Shown here: positions 15,465 to 23,475 of the stretch, in pieces
Numbering within the stretch: the first letter of the stretch is position 1
Layout of the letters: each line of letters opens with the position of its first letter
Source of the DNA: Lachnospiraceae bacterium
Lineage (GTDB): Bacteria; Bacillota; Clostridia; Lachnospirales; Lachnospiraceae
NCBI GenBank assembly: GCA_022769005.1
Contig: JALEKK010000009.1
Span: 1 to 39,381, forward strand
Reading direction: 5' to 3'
Length of the DNA stretch: 39,381 nucleotides
Notes under the pieces: model-generated
The model's database searches: none
The model's input: only the letters and a program-made list of their open reading frames with translations
What the model was told of the DNA's origin: nothing
Program-made: the position numbers and the translations under genes

Positions 15465-15679
15465 ATACATCCTTTCTTAAAAATAAAATATCGTTTTTTC
15501 CATTGTAATATAAAAAACTTAAATAAACCATAAAGCGGAATCCCTTAAAAAGATGTTTCACAATGAATATTTTATTCTATCCGATTCATAAAAAATTCTT
15601 AATAATTTAATTTTTTGCGGTTAAAGTCCGTTTAAGGTTAGTATTTTATGCTTGGCTCAGATTAAGGGAGGTGTGGAAC
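15465..15679. promoter_or_regulatory. Divergent control region between regulator and VTC remnant
   Basis: AT-rich, no gene. Two direct repeats, GTTAAAG at 15620-15626 and GTTTAAG at 15630-15636, lie exactly 10 bases apart (one helical turn), with a third partial GTTAGTA directly after. They end six bases before TATTTT (15642-15647), a possible -10 box, so they occupy the -35 position. This is the usual layout for activation by an OmpR-type regulator. A strong AAGGGAGGTG (15664-15673) precedes the VTC remnant start. Confidence 0.5.
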
Positions 15680-15808
15680 ATGGAAATAAAAACAATTTTT
15701 AAGAGATACGAGTATAAGTATTTATTGAACGTTAATCAATTTGAAAAGATTTTAAATGAATTAAGTAAATATATGTCATTTAACGACAAATATGGGAAGC
15801 ATGTTTAA
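15680..15808 (+). pseudogene. VTC domain protein (polyphosphate polymerase-like), N-terminal remnant
   Basis: After a strong ribosome binding site, 42 codons read MEIKTIFKRYEYKYLLNVNQ and continue to KYMSFNDKYGKHV before TAA. This is the typical N-terminus of bacterial VTC domain proteins (normally about 230-260 residues, with KRYEYKYLL as the first part of the tunnel fold). Everything after the YGKH segment is lost. The coding sequence stops exactly where a DUF4956 tail begins, showing an internal deletion. The short product is unlikely to be active. Confidence 0.8.
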
Positions 15809-15932
15809 GATTACTTACGATGTAACATTGAAAAATTATAACGTTGAAAAAGAAATGATAGACGCCATCAGATGCAGAAACGGAAATCTTGAAATTGCGA
15901 TTACAAAGCAGGAGTCATTATCTGAATTATAA
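15801..15932 (+). pseudogene. DUF4956 membrane protein, C-terminal remnant
   Basis: In the frame beginning ATG 15801, 43 codons read MFKITYDVTLKNYNVEKEMI and then DAIRCRNGNLEIAITKQ to TAA 15930. This matches the cytoplasmic C-terminal domain of DUF4956 proteins, whose N-terminal transmembrane part is missing. DUF4956 genes usually follow VTC genes, so a deletion of roughly 1 kb or more fused the two. The ATG may be a chance product of the junction. Confidence 0.75.
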
Positions 15933-15948
15933 GAAAACGGGGGCGCAT

Positions 15949-17754
15949 ATGGAAAAAGAAAAAATAATACCGATTGCTATAGCAGGTACATTATCAATGA
16001 TTACATTATCGGGTTGCACCGCAAACGGGAATAAGAATTTATCGGATACGGCAGGTGTATCAGCCGCAGCGGATGTGTCCGATAAATCTTCAAATACGGA
16101 AATGTTTACGGACAGGGATTTTAATACCGAATATGATGAAAATTCCACAAAAATAACTCTTAACGGAGACAGTGCACAGGCAAACGGAGAGGGTGTGACT
16201 GTTAACGGTTCAACCATAACCGTTAACTCCGAGGGAACGTATATCCTGTCCGGAACATTAAATGACGGACAAATAATTATAGATACGGAAGATGCGGCAA
16301 AGGTAAATATAGTATTTAACGGAGTAAAAATTAACAGCGGTTCATCGGCCGGATTATATGTAAAGAACTGTGACAAAGTATTTTTAACGCTTGTTTCCGG
16401 AACGGAAAATACCGTTTCCAACGGAGGTACATTTACCGCAACTGATGAAGAAAATATCGACGGAGCAATATTTTCAAAGGATGATTTGACAATAAACGGT
16501 ACGGGATCACTTACCGTCACTTCTCCGGCAGGACACGGCATTGTATGTAAAGATGATTTAGTGTTTACAGGCGGAAACATTACGATTACATCTTCGGGAC
16601 ACGGAATAGACGCAAATGACAGTGTGCGTTCGATTAATGCAACACTTAACATTACATCGGGAAAAGACGGTATCCATTCGGAAAATACAGATGATACTTC
16701 TTTAGGATTTATTTATATCGAAAACGGAACATTCGAAATTGCATCGGAAGGAGACGGAATAAGCTCGTCTTCATATGTTCAGGCAGAGGATGGTACATTT
16801 AAAATTACTGCAGGGGGAGGCAGCGAGAACGGGACAAAATTATCCTCCGATTCATGGGGTAAATTTAACGGTAGATCGAATGAAGGGGCGAACAGAGGAC
16901 GAGGCGCAGAGACCCCGACACCCGTTAATAATCAAACCTCTCAAACAGGAGACAGTAAAGAGGATGATTCATCCGAAAGTATAAAGGGAATAAAAGCCGA
17001 AGACAGTATATTAATAAACGGAGGTACATATACCATTGATTCCGCAGACGACAGTCTTCACTCAAATAATTCCATAAAAATTACGGGTGGTGAATTTAAT
17101 GTAGAATCCGGAGATGACGGCATACATGCAGACAGTGAATTAGACATTGCGGGCGGAAATCTTTATATAAATGAAAGTTACGAAGGATTGGAAGCTCAGA
17201 ACATAACAGTGGAAAACGGTAATATTGATATTAAAGCGTCTGACGACGGTATAAATGCGGCAGGCGGAAATGATTCAAGCGCATATACCGGAGGAAGGGA
17301 TAAAATGACCGGAGAGTATACGGCTTCAAGTTCCGGAAGTGTTCTTATATCAGGAGGTACGATTGTAATAAATGCTTCGGGAGACGGTATTGATTCAAAC
17401 GGTTCTCTTGAAATTACGGGAGGAAATACGACCGTAACCGGACCGACACAAGGTGATACGTCAGTATTGGACTATGATACCGTAGGAACAATAACGGGAG
17501 GAACATTTACGGGTACCGGATCCTCAGCTATGGCACAGACGCTTGTGGGATCAGGACATGGAGTAATAACATTGACGGCAAACGGATCTGCAGGCAGTCA
17601 GGTGGAGGTTAAGGACGGAAGCGGAAAATCAGTTGCCGTGTTTACACCGGATTTGTCATACCAATATGTTGTTGTAAGTAACGGAGAAATAGTATCCGGT
17701 CAGACATATACTGTATCAGTAGGAGGGAATTACTCAACAATAACCGCAAAATGA
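15949..17754 (+). CDS. Beta-helix lipoprotein, Cthe_2159-type carbohydrate-binding domain
   Basis: A 601-residue protein from ATG 15949 (an in-frame TTG at 15889 falls in the DUF4956 remnant and would hide the signal peptide). The N-terminus is a lipoprotein signal, with lipobox LSGC and Cys23. The rest is dominated by repeats such as GDGISSSS, GDDGIHADSE, ASDDGINAAGG and SGDGIDSNGS, which form turns of a right-handed parallel beta-helix. A glycine/proline/asparagine linker around residues 300-330 splits the helix. The family binds acidic polysaccharide (polygalacturonate for the founding member). It is the last gene of the damaged VTC-DUF4956 operon. It would sit on the outer face of the membrane. 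Confidence 0.82.
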   Translation: MEKEKIIPIAIAGTLSMITLSGCTANGNKNLSDTAGVSAAADVSDKSSNTEMFTDRDFNTEYDENSTKITLNGDSAQANGEGVTVNGSTITVNSEGTYILSGTLNDGQIIIDTEDAAKVNIVFNGVKINSGSSAGLYVKNCDKVFLTLVSGTENTVSNGGTFTATDEENIDGAIFSKDDLTINGTGSLTVTSPAGHGIVCKDDLVFTGGNITITSSGHGIDANDSVRSINATLNITSGKDGIHSENTDDTSLGFIYIENGTFEIASEGDGISSSSYVQAEDGTFKITAGGGSENGTKLSSDSWGKFNGRSNEGANRGRGAETPTPVNNQTSQTGDSKEDDSSESIKGIKAEDSILINGGTYTIDSADDSLHSNNSIKITGGEFNVESGDDGIHADSELDIAGGNLYINESYEGLEAQNITVENGNIDIKASDDGINAAGGNDSSAYTGGRDKMTGEYTASSSGSVLISGGTIVINASGDGIDSNGSLEITGGNTTVTGPTQGDTSVLDYDTVGTITGGTFTGTGSSAMAQTLVGSGHGVITLTANGSAGSQVEVKDGSGKSVAVFTPDLSYQYVVVSNGEIVSGQTYTVSVGGNYSTITAK

Positions 17755-17817
17755 TAAAAAAATATGAAAAATGGTTATAACAGCTGCAAATAGTGTACTT
17801 TATTTTGGTTATTTTAC

Positions 17818-17845
17818 TTGATAATAAGATTATTAGGTGTATAAT
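17818..17845 (+). promoter_or_regulatory. Promoter candidate for a short transcript or attenuated leader
   Basis: TTGATA 17818-17823 and TATAAT 17840-17845 with a 16-base spacer lie in an otherwise empty 272-base gap. Transcription from here would start near 17852 and meet the terminator at 17903-17939. Confidence 0.5.
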
Positions 17846-17902
17846 CAACTACATAACAAAGCAAATATTCTATTATTTGTATATATATTCAAGCATAGCT
17901 CC

Positions 17903-17939
17903 AAAAAAGACAATGTCGGCATCCGGCATTGTCTTTTTT
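17903..17939. terminator. Strong intrinsic terminator
   Basis: An 11-bp stem (GACAATGTCGG at 17909-17919 with CCGGCATTGTC at 17923-17933, one G-U pair) is flanked by six A residues before and six T residues after, so it can act in both directions. It follows the lipoprotein gene by 150 bases and precedes the dehydrogenase by 88. Confidence 0.85.
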
Positions 17940-18026
17940 GTACTTTTGTATATGTAATAATACATGGTAATTAATTATAATGTATGATTAAATTACTAAA
18001 TATTATATCATTAAGGAGGAGCGTAT

Positions 18027-19166
18027 ATGGAATTTATTACACCGGGTAAAATTATATACGGTGATAATGCTCTTACTAATTCGGCGGACAGTATTGCGTG
18101 TTTTGGGAAAAAAGCGTTTGTGGTTGCCGGAAGACATTTGCTTAAAAGCGGTGAGATAAAAAGACTGACGGATATATTAGAAAATAAGAATATTGATTAC
18201 ATTATATATGACAATATTACCGGAGAGCCTACGGATCTGATGATAAATGAAGGTGTACGCCTTTATAAGGAAAATAAGTGCGATTTTTTAATAGGCATAG
18301 GAGGAGGAAGTCCCATTGATTCGATGAAAGCAATTGCCTTGCTTTCGGAAAACGGCGGAAAATGTTCGGATTATATGGGAGGAGTTCCGGAGTGTAAACT
18401 TCCGCCCATGGTGGCCGTTCCGACTACGGCGGGAACAGGCTCCGAAGCCACGGTTTCGACCATTATTACCGATACCGGCACCAGAACAAAAATGCTTATA
18501 AAGGGCGCAGCACTTATGCCTGATGTATCGATAATCGATGCAATATTTACATATTCATGTCCCGCGAATGTTACGGCTGCAACGGGACTGGATGCGTTGA
18601 CTCATGCTATAGAGGCATATACTTCAAGACGTGCCGGAATGCTTACGGATATTGCGGCTGAATCAGCAGTTAAAAGGATTTTTAAATATCTTCCGAAAGC
18701 ATACAGAGACGGTTCAAATGAAATTGCGAGAAAGGAAATGGCAATTGCGGCTTTGGAGGCCGGAATTGCCATATGCAATTCATCGGTGACCATAGTACAC
18801 GGTATGAGCAGACCTATCGGAGCTTTATTTCATGTTCCTCACGGATTATCAAACGCAATGTTGCTTCCGACATGCCTTAAATTTGCAGTAAGCGGTGCAT
18901 ATGATAAATTTGCGGAATTAGGAAGAGCAGTGGGGATTACAGGGTTAAATGACATTGAAACCGCAAACAGATTCATAGAAGAAGTTGAAAATATCTGTAA
19001 GATTTGCGAAGTTGTTACTCCCGCCGAATACGGAATAGACAGACACGAATTTGAAATAAATATTGAAAAGATGGCAGACGACGCACTGGCAAGCGGAAGT
19101 CCGTACAATACAATGAGAGTTCCCGATAAAAAAGAAATAATGGAACTGTACGGACAGCTTTGGTAA
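18027..19166 (+). CDS. Iron-containing alcohol dehydrogenase (group III)
   Basis: A 379-residue protein of usual length. The NAD(P)-binding motif GGGSPID is at residues 92-98, followed by PTTAGTGSEAT at 132-142. The metal ligands of the family are present: Asp189, His193 (TGLDALTHA), His258 (VHGMS) and His272 (VPHG). It reduces aldehydes to alcohols or the reverse, using iron or zinc; the substrate cannot be read from the sequence. AAGGAGGAG stands before the ATG. It is followed 39 bases later by the amidotransferase gene on the same strand, perhaps as one transcript. Confidence 0.93.
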   Translation: MEFITPGKIIYGDNALTNSADSIACFGKKAFVVAGRHLLKSGEIKRLTDILENKNIDYIIYDNITGEPTDLMINEGVRLYKENKCDFLIGIGGGSPIDSMKAIALLSENGGKCSDYMGGVPECKLPPMVAVPTTAGTGSEATVSTIITDTGTRTKMLIKGAALMPDVSIIDAIFTYSCPANVTAATGLDALTHAIEAYTSRRAGMLTDIAAESAVKRIFKYLPKAYRDGSNEIARKEMAIAALEAGIAICNSSVTIVHGMSRPIGALFHVPHGLSNAMLLPTCLKFAVSGAYDKFAELGRAVGITGLNDIETANRFIEEVENICKICEVVTPAEYGIDRHEFEINIEKMADDALASGSPYNTMRVPDKKEIMELYGQLW

Positions 19167-19205
19167 AAATGCAACTGTATCAGAAAAGAAGGGGAAGGTG
19201 AGGGC

Positions 19206-19976
19206 ATGTGTGAATTATTCGGAGTAAGTTCCAAATATCCGATAAAATGCAACGAATATCTCAGAGATTTCTTCAGCCATAGTCCAAACCATCCTCACGG
19301 ATGGGGTTTGGCGATACTTGACGGAGAAGACGCTCAGATAGAAAAAGAACCTAAACAGGCGGATAAAAGTGATTATCTGAGGGAAAGAATGACTGCGGAA
19401 ATATCGGGGAAAACGGTTTTTGCACATATAAGATATGCCACAATCGGCAACGTTACGTACAATAACTGTCATCCGTTTACAGGGAAAGACATCACCGGCA
19501 GAAGGTGGACATTGATACATAACGGTACTATTTTTGACTATCCGAAGCTGCATAAATATTTGAGGATGCAGAACGGAGAAACGGACAGCGAGCGTGTATT
19601 TTTATATATTTTAGACAGTATAAATAAAGCTGTCATAGAAAATGACACGCTTGACGATGAAAGTCAGTTTAATTTATTAAATGAATTAGTTACAAATATG
19701 GCAGAGGGCAATAAGCTTAATTTATTGTTCTACGACGGAAAATACACATATGTTCATACCAATCAGATGAATACACTTTATATGTCTAAAAATGCGGATT
19801 GTATCAAATTTACGACCAATCCCTTTAATGAGGACGAATGGGAAAGCGTTCCCATGAATACTCTCTTGGCATATAAAGACGGAAAACCTGAATTTATCGG
19901 CATGCAGCATAAGAATGTATATGAGGAAAATCCTGAAAACACACAACGTTTGTATCAGATTTTCTCAGACCTGTAA
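19206..19976 (+). CDS. Class II glutamine amidotransferase-like hydrolase
   Basis: The 256-residue protein starts MCELFGVSS, so removal of Met exposes the catalytic Cys2 of the N-terminal nucleophile class II fold. Family landmarks include NHPHGWGLAILDGE, AHIRYATIGNVTYNNCHPFT and LIHNGTIFDY. It has no synthase domain. Related stand-alone members (YafJ, EgtC) hydrolyse gamma-glutamyl bonds. The next gene is a glutamate-cysteine ligase, which suggests a linked role in gamma-glutamyl chemistry. GGGGAAGGTGAGG precedes the ATG. Confidence 0.85.
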   Translation: MCELFGVSSKYPIKCNEYLRDFFSHSPNHPHGWGLAILDGEDAQIEKEPKQADKSDYLRERMTAEISGKTVFAHIRYATIGNVTYNNCHPFTGKDITGRRWTLIHNGTIFDYPKLHKYLRMQNGETDSERVFLYILDSINKAVIENDTLDDESQFNLLNELVTNMAEGNKLNLLFYDGKYTYVHTNQMNTLYMSKNADCIKFTTNPFNEDEWESVPMNTLLAYKDGKPEFIGMQHKNVYEENPENTQRLYQIFSDL

Positions 19977-20019
19977 TGTTTTATTATATATTTATTTTGA
20001 GAAATACAGGGGAAAAGAA

Positions 20020-21309
20020 ATGGGATTTGTTATAAATAAAGGCGATAAAAAAAGCATAAGTTTTTTGGAATGCGGTTCCTTCGGCTTAGAAAAAGAAAAC
20101 CTGAGAATTGATAAGAACGGTAATCTTGCTCATACAAAGCATCCTTTCGGTAATGATTTTTCAAGGGACAGGGATTTCTGTGAAAATCAGGTGGAAATGA
20201 TAACTGGGGTTAATGACAGCGTTGACTCTGTGTGGAATGAAATTGCACGGTTGGACAGTGATACTAAAGAAACTCTTTTAAAATTAAAAACCGGAGAGGA
20301 ATATATCTGGCCTTTTTCAAACCCTCCATATGTGAAGGGGGAGGATGATATACCCATAGCGGAATATGAGGGAGAATTAGCCGTAAAAACCGAATACAGA
20401 CGACATTTGGCGGCTACATACGGAAAGAAGAAAATGCTTTTTTCCGGAATACATTACAATTTTTCATTCAGCGATGAACTTTTGAAATCGGTTTATGAAT
20501 CTGATGAATACCGTAACATTGAATTCGATGAATTCAAAAACGGAATTTATCTGGATCTTTCGGTAAAGGTTTTGGAAAAAAGCTGGATGATTGTATATTT
20601 GCTTGCCGCAAGTCCGCTGTTTGACGGTTCGTTTTTTGACGAAAGCAGAATGGGTGAAACAGTAATCAGCAAATATGCATCACCTAGGTGCAGTGAGATA
20701 GGATATTGGAATAATTTTATACCGATTTTGGATTTCGAAAGCATAGAGGGTTATGTGGGAAGCATACAGGATTATGTTAACAAGGGTATGTTAAAAGAAG
20801 CTTCCGAACTGTATTATCCGGTAAGATTAAAGCCGAGAGGGATAAACAGCCCGGACAATCTCCTTCATAAAGGCGTTGATCATATAGAGCTTAGAATGTT
20901 AGATCTTAATCCTCTTTTCGAAGCGGGAATAGACAAAAACGATTTGAATTTTATTCACTATCTGATTATATATCTTTCTCTCAAGCCTGAATTAACATTA
21001 AATGAAGAACAACAGAGAACCGCTATTCAAAACATGAAAAGCGCTTCGATGTTAAATCCGGCGGATATTATGATTACATCAACAGACGGAGCGTCAAACA
21101 ATGTGACGGAAGAAATTGAAAAAATATTAAATGACATGAATTCAACTCTCTCCGAATACATACAAAAAGAAAAGGTGGATAGTGTAATTTCATATCAGAT
21201 GGATAAAATAAAAAAAGAAAATTGCAGATATGCAGACATCATAATAAAAAAATACGGCGACGATTTTGTTAAAGACGGATTAAAGCATATTCTCCAATAT
21301 AAGGATTGA
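20020..21309 (+). CDS. gshA: Glutamate-cysteine ligase
   Basis: A 429-residue protein from ATG 20020, chosen because GGGGAAAAG precedes it; the frame is open 35 codons further up, overlapping the preceding gene, without a binding site. It has FGLEKENLRI (ATP and glutamate site of the ligase), FSGIHYNFSF and IELRMLDLNP, all features of the gamma-proteobacterial/GshAB-type ligase fold. It joins glutamate to cysteine using ATP. There is no C-terminal ATP-grasp domain and no glutathione synthetase gene in the window, so the product may be gamma-glutamylcysteine unless the second enzyme lies elsewhere. Confidence 0.88.
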   Translation: MGFVINKGDKKSISFLECGSFGLEKENLRIDKNGNLAHTKHPFGNDFSRDRDFCENQVEMITGVNDSVDSVWNEIARLDSDTKETLLKLKTGEEYIWPFSNPPYVKGEDDIPIAEYEGELAVKTEYRRHLAATYGKKKMLFSGIHYNFSFSDELLKSVYESDEYRNIEFDEFKNGIYLDLSVKVLEKSWMIVYLLAASPLFDGSFFDESRMGETVISKYASPRCSEIGYWNNFIPILDFESIEGYVGSIQDYVNKGMLKEASELYYPVRLKPRGINSPDNLLHKGVDHIELRMLDLNPLFEAGIDKNDLNFIHYLIIYLSLKPELTLNEEQQRTAIQNMKSASMLNPADIMITSTDGASNNVTEEIEKILNDMNSTLSEYIQKEKVDSVISYQMDKIKKENCRYADIIIKKYGDDFVKDGLKHILQYKD

Positions 21310-21328
21310 ATAAATATGCATATAAGTC

Positions 21329-21357
21329 TTGAAAAATAATTATTACACACATATAAT
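21329..21357 (+). promoter_or_regulatory. Promoter of the plsX-ftsY operon
   Basis: TTGAAA 21329-21334 and TATAAT 21352-21357 with a 17-base spacer, 47 bases upstream of the plsX GTG. I see no FapR-type palindrome overlapping it. Confidence 0.75.
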
Positions 21358-21403
21358 TTGTAAATGATACCATGAGAATAAATTGTAAGGAAGGTAAGAA
21401 AAA

Positions 21404-22450
21404 GTGGCGCAGAAGGTAAGAATTGCAATTGATGTAATGGGTGGCGATTATGCTCCGCTTGAGCCTATCAGGGGAGCGGTTAAAGCTCTGGAAAACGACC
21501 GTGATACTGAGATTATTTTGGTAGGCAGAAAACCGCAAATTCAAAGTGTTATAAGAAACAATAAACTTCCTGCGACAGGGTTTGAAATCGTGGATGCAAA
21601 AGAAGTTATCGAAACGTCAGAGAATCCTGTTAAGGCCATTCGTACCAAGAAAGACTCTTCTCTTGTAAAAGCTCTGGAACTGGTAAGAGACGGAGAAGCG
21701 GATGCATTTATTTCTTCCGGTAATTCGGGAGCCATTATGGTTGGTGCTCAGACCATACTCGGAAGAATAAAAGGCATAAGCAGACCGACATTTGCCCCTA
21801 TTATTCCCACATCAAAAGGACCTGCTACCATAGTGGATTCAGGAGCAAATATGGATGCAAGACCGGATTTCTTAACTCAATGGGCAGTTTTGGGATCCGT
21901 TTACATGCAGTTAATGTTCGATATGCCTGCACCGAGAGTTGCCATTGTTAATGTGGGCGCCGAGGAGGAAAAGGGCAATAAGCTCGTCAAAGAGACATTT
22001 CCTTTACTTAAGGAGATGGACAACATTAATTTTACGGGCAGTATTGAAGCGAGAAATATTCCGTCGGGGGATGCGGATGTAATAGTATGTGATGCATTTG
22101 TGGGAAATGCCATTGTTAAAATGTATGAAGGTGTTGCAAAGACACTTATTTCGGAAATTAAAAAAGCGATTACATCATCATTTCCGTCCAAAATCGGATC
22201 ATTGCTTGTTAAGGGTCAGTTGAAATCCATGATAAAGACTTATGATGTCAATAATTACGGGGGAGCGGCAGTGCTCGGACTGAACGGTCTTGTAATTAAA
22301 ACACACGGAAATGCAAAAGAAGCGGCATTTGCAAGTGCATTCGGGCAGGCGTCAAAGCTTGTCAGAGGAAATATTACCGACAGGATAAAAAATGAATTCG
22401 CCAAAATGTCAAAAGAAGAGAACGGCGATATAATAAACAACGGGGAGTAA
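21404..22450 (+). CDS. plsX: Phosphate acyltransferase PlsX
   Basis: The 348-residue protein starts at GTG 21404 (AQKVRIAIDVMGGDYAPLEP), with AAGGAAGG in front. It shows the PlsX landmarks IAIDVMGGDYAP, SSGNSGAIM near residue 105, and VVDSGANMDARP-like (IVDSGANMDARPDFL) near residue 145. It turns acyl-ACP into acyl-phosphate, the first step of phosphatidic acid synthesis at the membrane in Gram-positive bacteria. Followed directly by the ACP gene, its substrate carrier. Confidence 0.97.
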   Translation: MAQKVRIAIDVMGGDYAPLEPIRGAVKALENDRDTEIILVGRKPQIQSVIRNNKLPATGFEIVDAKEVIETSENPVKAIRTKKDSSLVKALELVRDGEADAFISSGNSGAIMVGAQTILGRIKGISRPTFAPIIPTSKGPATIVDSGANMDARPDFLTQWAVLGSVYMQLMFDMPAPRVAIVNVGAEEEKGNKLVKETFPLLKEMDNINFTGSIEARNIPSGDADVIVCDAFVGNAIVKMYEGVAKTLISEIKKAITSSFPSKIGSLLVKGQLKSMIKTYDVNNYGGAAVLGLNGLVIKTHGNAKEAAFASAFGQASKLVRGNITDRIKNEFAKMSKEENGDIINNGE

Positions 22451-22460
22451 ATAAAAGAAT

Positions 22461-22688
22461 ATGAATTTAGATGAAATAAAGTCAATAGTTGCTGAAATAT
22501 TAAATATAAGTCCGTCTGAGGTTGAGGCCGACTCAAGATTTATAGAAGATTTGGGAGCCGATTCCCTGGACGTGTTTCAAATAATTACCGAATTGGAGGA
22601 TAGACTTGGCGTTCAGATTCCGGAGAATGTTCTTGAGGAAATTTCAACAGTGGAAGATGCATTGGTTGCAATCAACGACGCTATATGA
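22461..22688 (+). CDS. acpP: Acyl carrier protein
   Basis: A 75-residue acidic helical protein. Ser35 in GADSLD carries the phosphopantetheine. Its 10-base distance from plsX and the partial GGGGAG site 12 bases upstream show a shared transcript. It is the carrier for fatty acid synthesis. A terminator-like hairpin follows. Confidence 0.96.
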   Translation: MNLDEIKSIVAEILNISPSEVEADSRFIEDLGADSLDVFQIITELEDRLGVQIPENVLEEISTVEDALVAINDAI

Positions 22689-22702
22689 TATCTGATGTAC
22701 AC

Positions 22703-22733
22703 AAACTGTCATATGATTTATGACAGTTTTTTT
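22703..22733 (+). terminator. Hairpin with T run between acpP and rnc
   Basis: AAACTGTCAT 22703-22712 pairs perfectly with ATGACAGTTT 22720-22729 around a 7-base loop, followed by four more T residues. It looks like an intrinsic terminator, yet the next gene starts 20 bases later without an evident promoter. Partial termination would raise acpP over rnc-smc-ftsY. A double-stranded stem in front of rnc could also be cut by RNase III itself. Confidence 0.75.
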
Positions 22734-22752
22734 AACATAACAGAGAAAAATT

Positions 22753-23475
22753 ATGAATAAAAATTTTGAAGATTTAGATGAATTCGAACAAAAAATTAAT
22801 TACAAATTTAAAAACAAAAACTACCTTATATCCGCATTGACCCACAGCTCATATGCGAATGAAGTGAGGATACCGGGAATTAAAAACAACGAAAGGCTGG
22901 AATTCCTCGGAGATGCAGTGCTGGAGCTGGCAACAAGCACCAAAATCTTTAATAAATATCCGAACATGTCAGAGGGGAAAATGTCAAAATACAGGGCAAG
23001 CATAGTATGCGAACCCACGCTGGCATCATGCTCTAAGGCAATTTCCCTCTCGGATTATATATTTTTAGGCAACGGTGAAGAGCTTACGGGGGGCAGAGAG
23101 AGAGCATCCATTGTTTCGGATGCATTTGAAGCTCTTATAGGAGCCATATATTTGGACGGCGGAATTGATGTTGCCACGGATTTCATAAACAGATTTATAT
23201 TAAATGACATTGTCAAACATCATCTCTTTTACGATTCAAAGTCAATTTTACAGGAAGTGGTTCAGTCCTTGGGAAAACAGTTGGAATACAGGGAAATATC
23301 ACAAAAGGGACCTCAGCATAATAAGATTTTTACGGTTGAATGTGTATGCGACGGTTTTTTCAATGTTCAGGCAGAAGGCCCTACCAAGAAAAAGGCTCAG
23401 CAAAGTGCGGCATACAATGCCATTCTTCTGCTAAAGGAAAAAGGTATCTTTTCGGATGAAAGTGAGAAAGAATAA
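22753..23475 (+). CDS. rnc: Ribonuclease III
   Basis: The 240-residue protein contains the signature NERLEFLGDAVLEL at residues 46-59 with catalytic Glu50 and Asp54, and Asp123 and Glu126 in SDAFEALIG. A double-stranded RNA-binding domain covers about residues 160-232 (PTKKKAQQSAAYNAILLL). It cuts double-stranded RNA, including rRNA precursors. The ribosome binding site is poor (AACAGAGA), suggesting low expression. Its stop overlaps the smc ATG by one base. Confidence 0.97.
   Translation: MNKNFEDLDEFEQKINYKFKNKNYLISALTHSSYANEVRIPGIKNNERLEFLGDAVLELATSTKIFNKYPNMSEGKMSKYRASIVCEPTLASCSKAISLSDYIFLGNGEELTGGRERASIVSDAFEALIGAIYLDGGIDVATDFINRFILNDIVKHHLFYDSKSILQEVVQSLGKQLEYREISQKGPQHNKIFTVECVCDGFFNVQAEGPTKKKAQQSAAYNAILLLKEKGIFSDESEKE

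Noticed and set aside
15927-16652. Minus-strand frame of 241 codons over the lipoprotein gene
   Set aside because: The opposite strand has a signal peptide, lipobox and repeat structure; this frame has none of these and no binding site.
15949-17754. CRISPR-like or DNA tandem repeats in the lipoprotein gene
   Set aside because: The repeats are at protein level (beta-helix turns) with variable DNA and spacing; no direct repeat with spacers exists here or elsewhere in the window.
19206-19976. PurF-type amidophosphoribosyltransferase or asparagine synthetase
   Set aside because: Only the N-terminal nucleophile domain exists (256 residues); no phosphoribosyltransferase or synthetase domain follows.
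21310-21403. FapR-type operator in front of plsX
   Set aside because: No matching inverted repeat around the promoter; only a plain TTGAAA-N17-TATAAT is seen.
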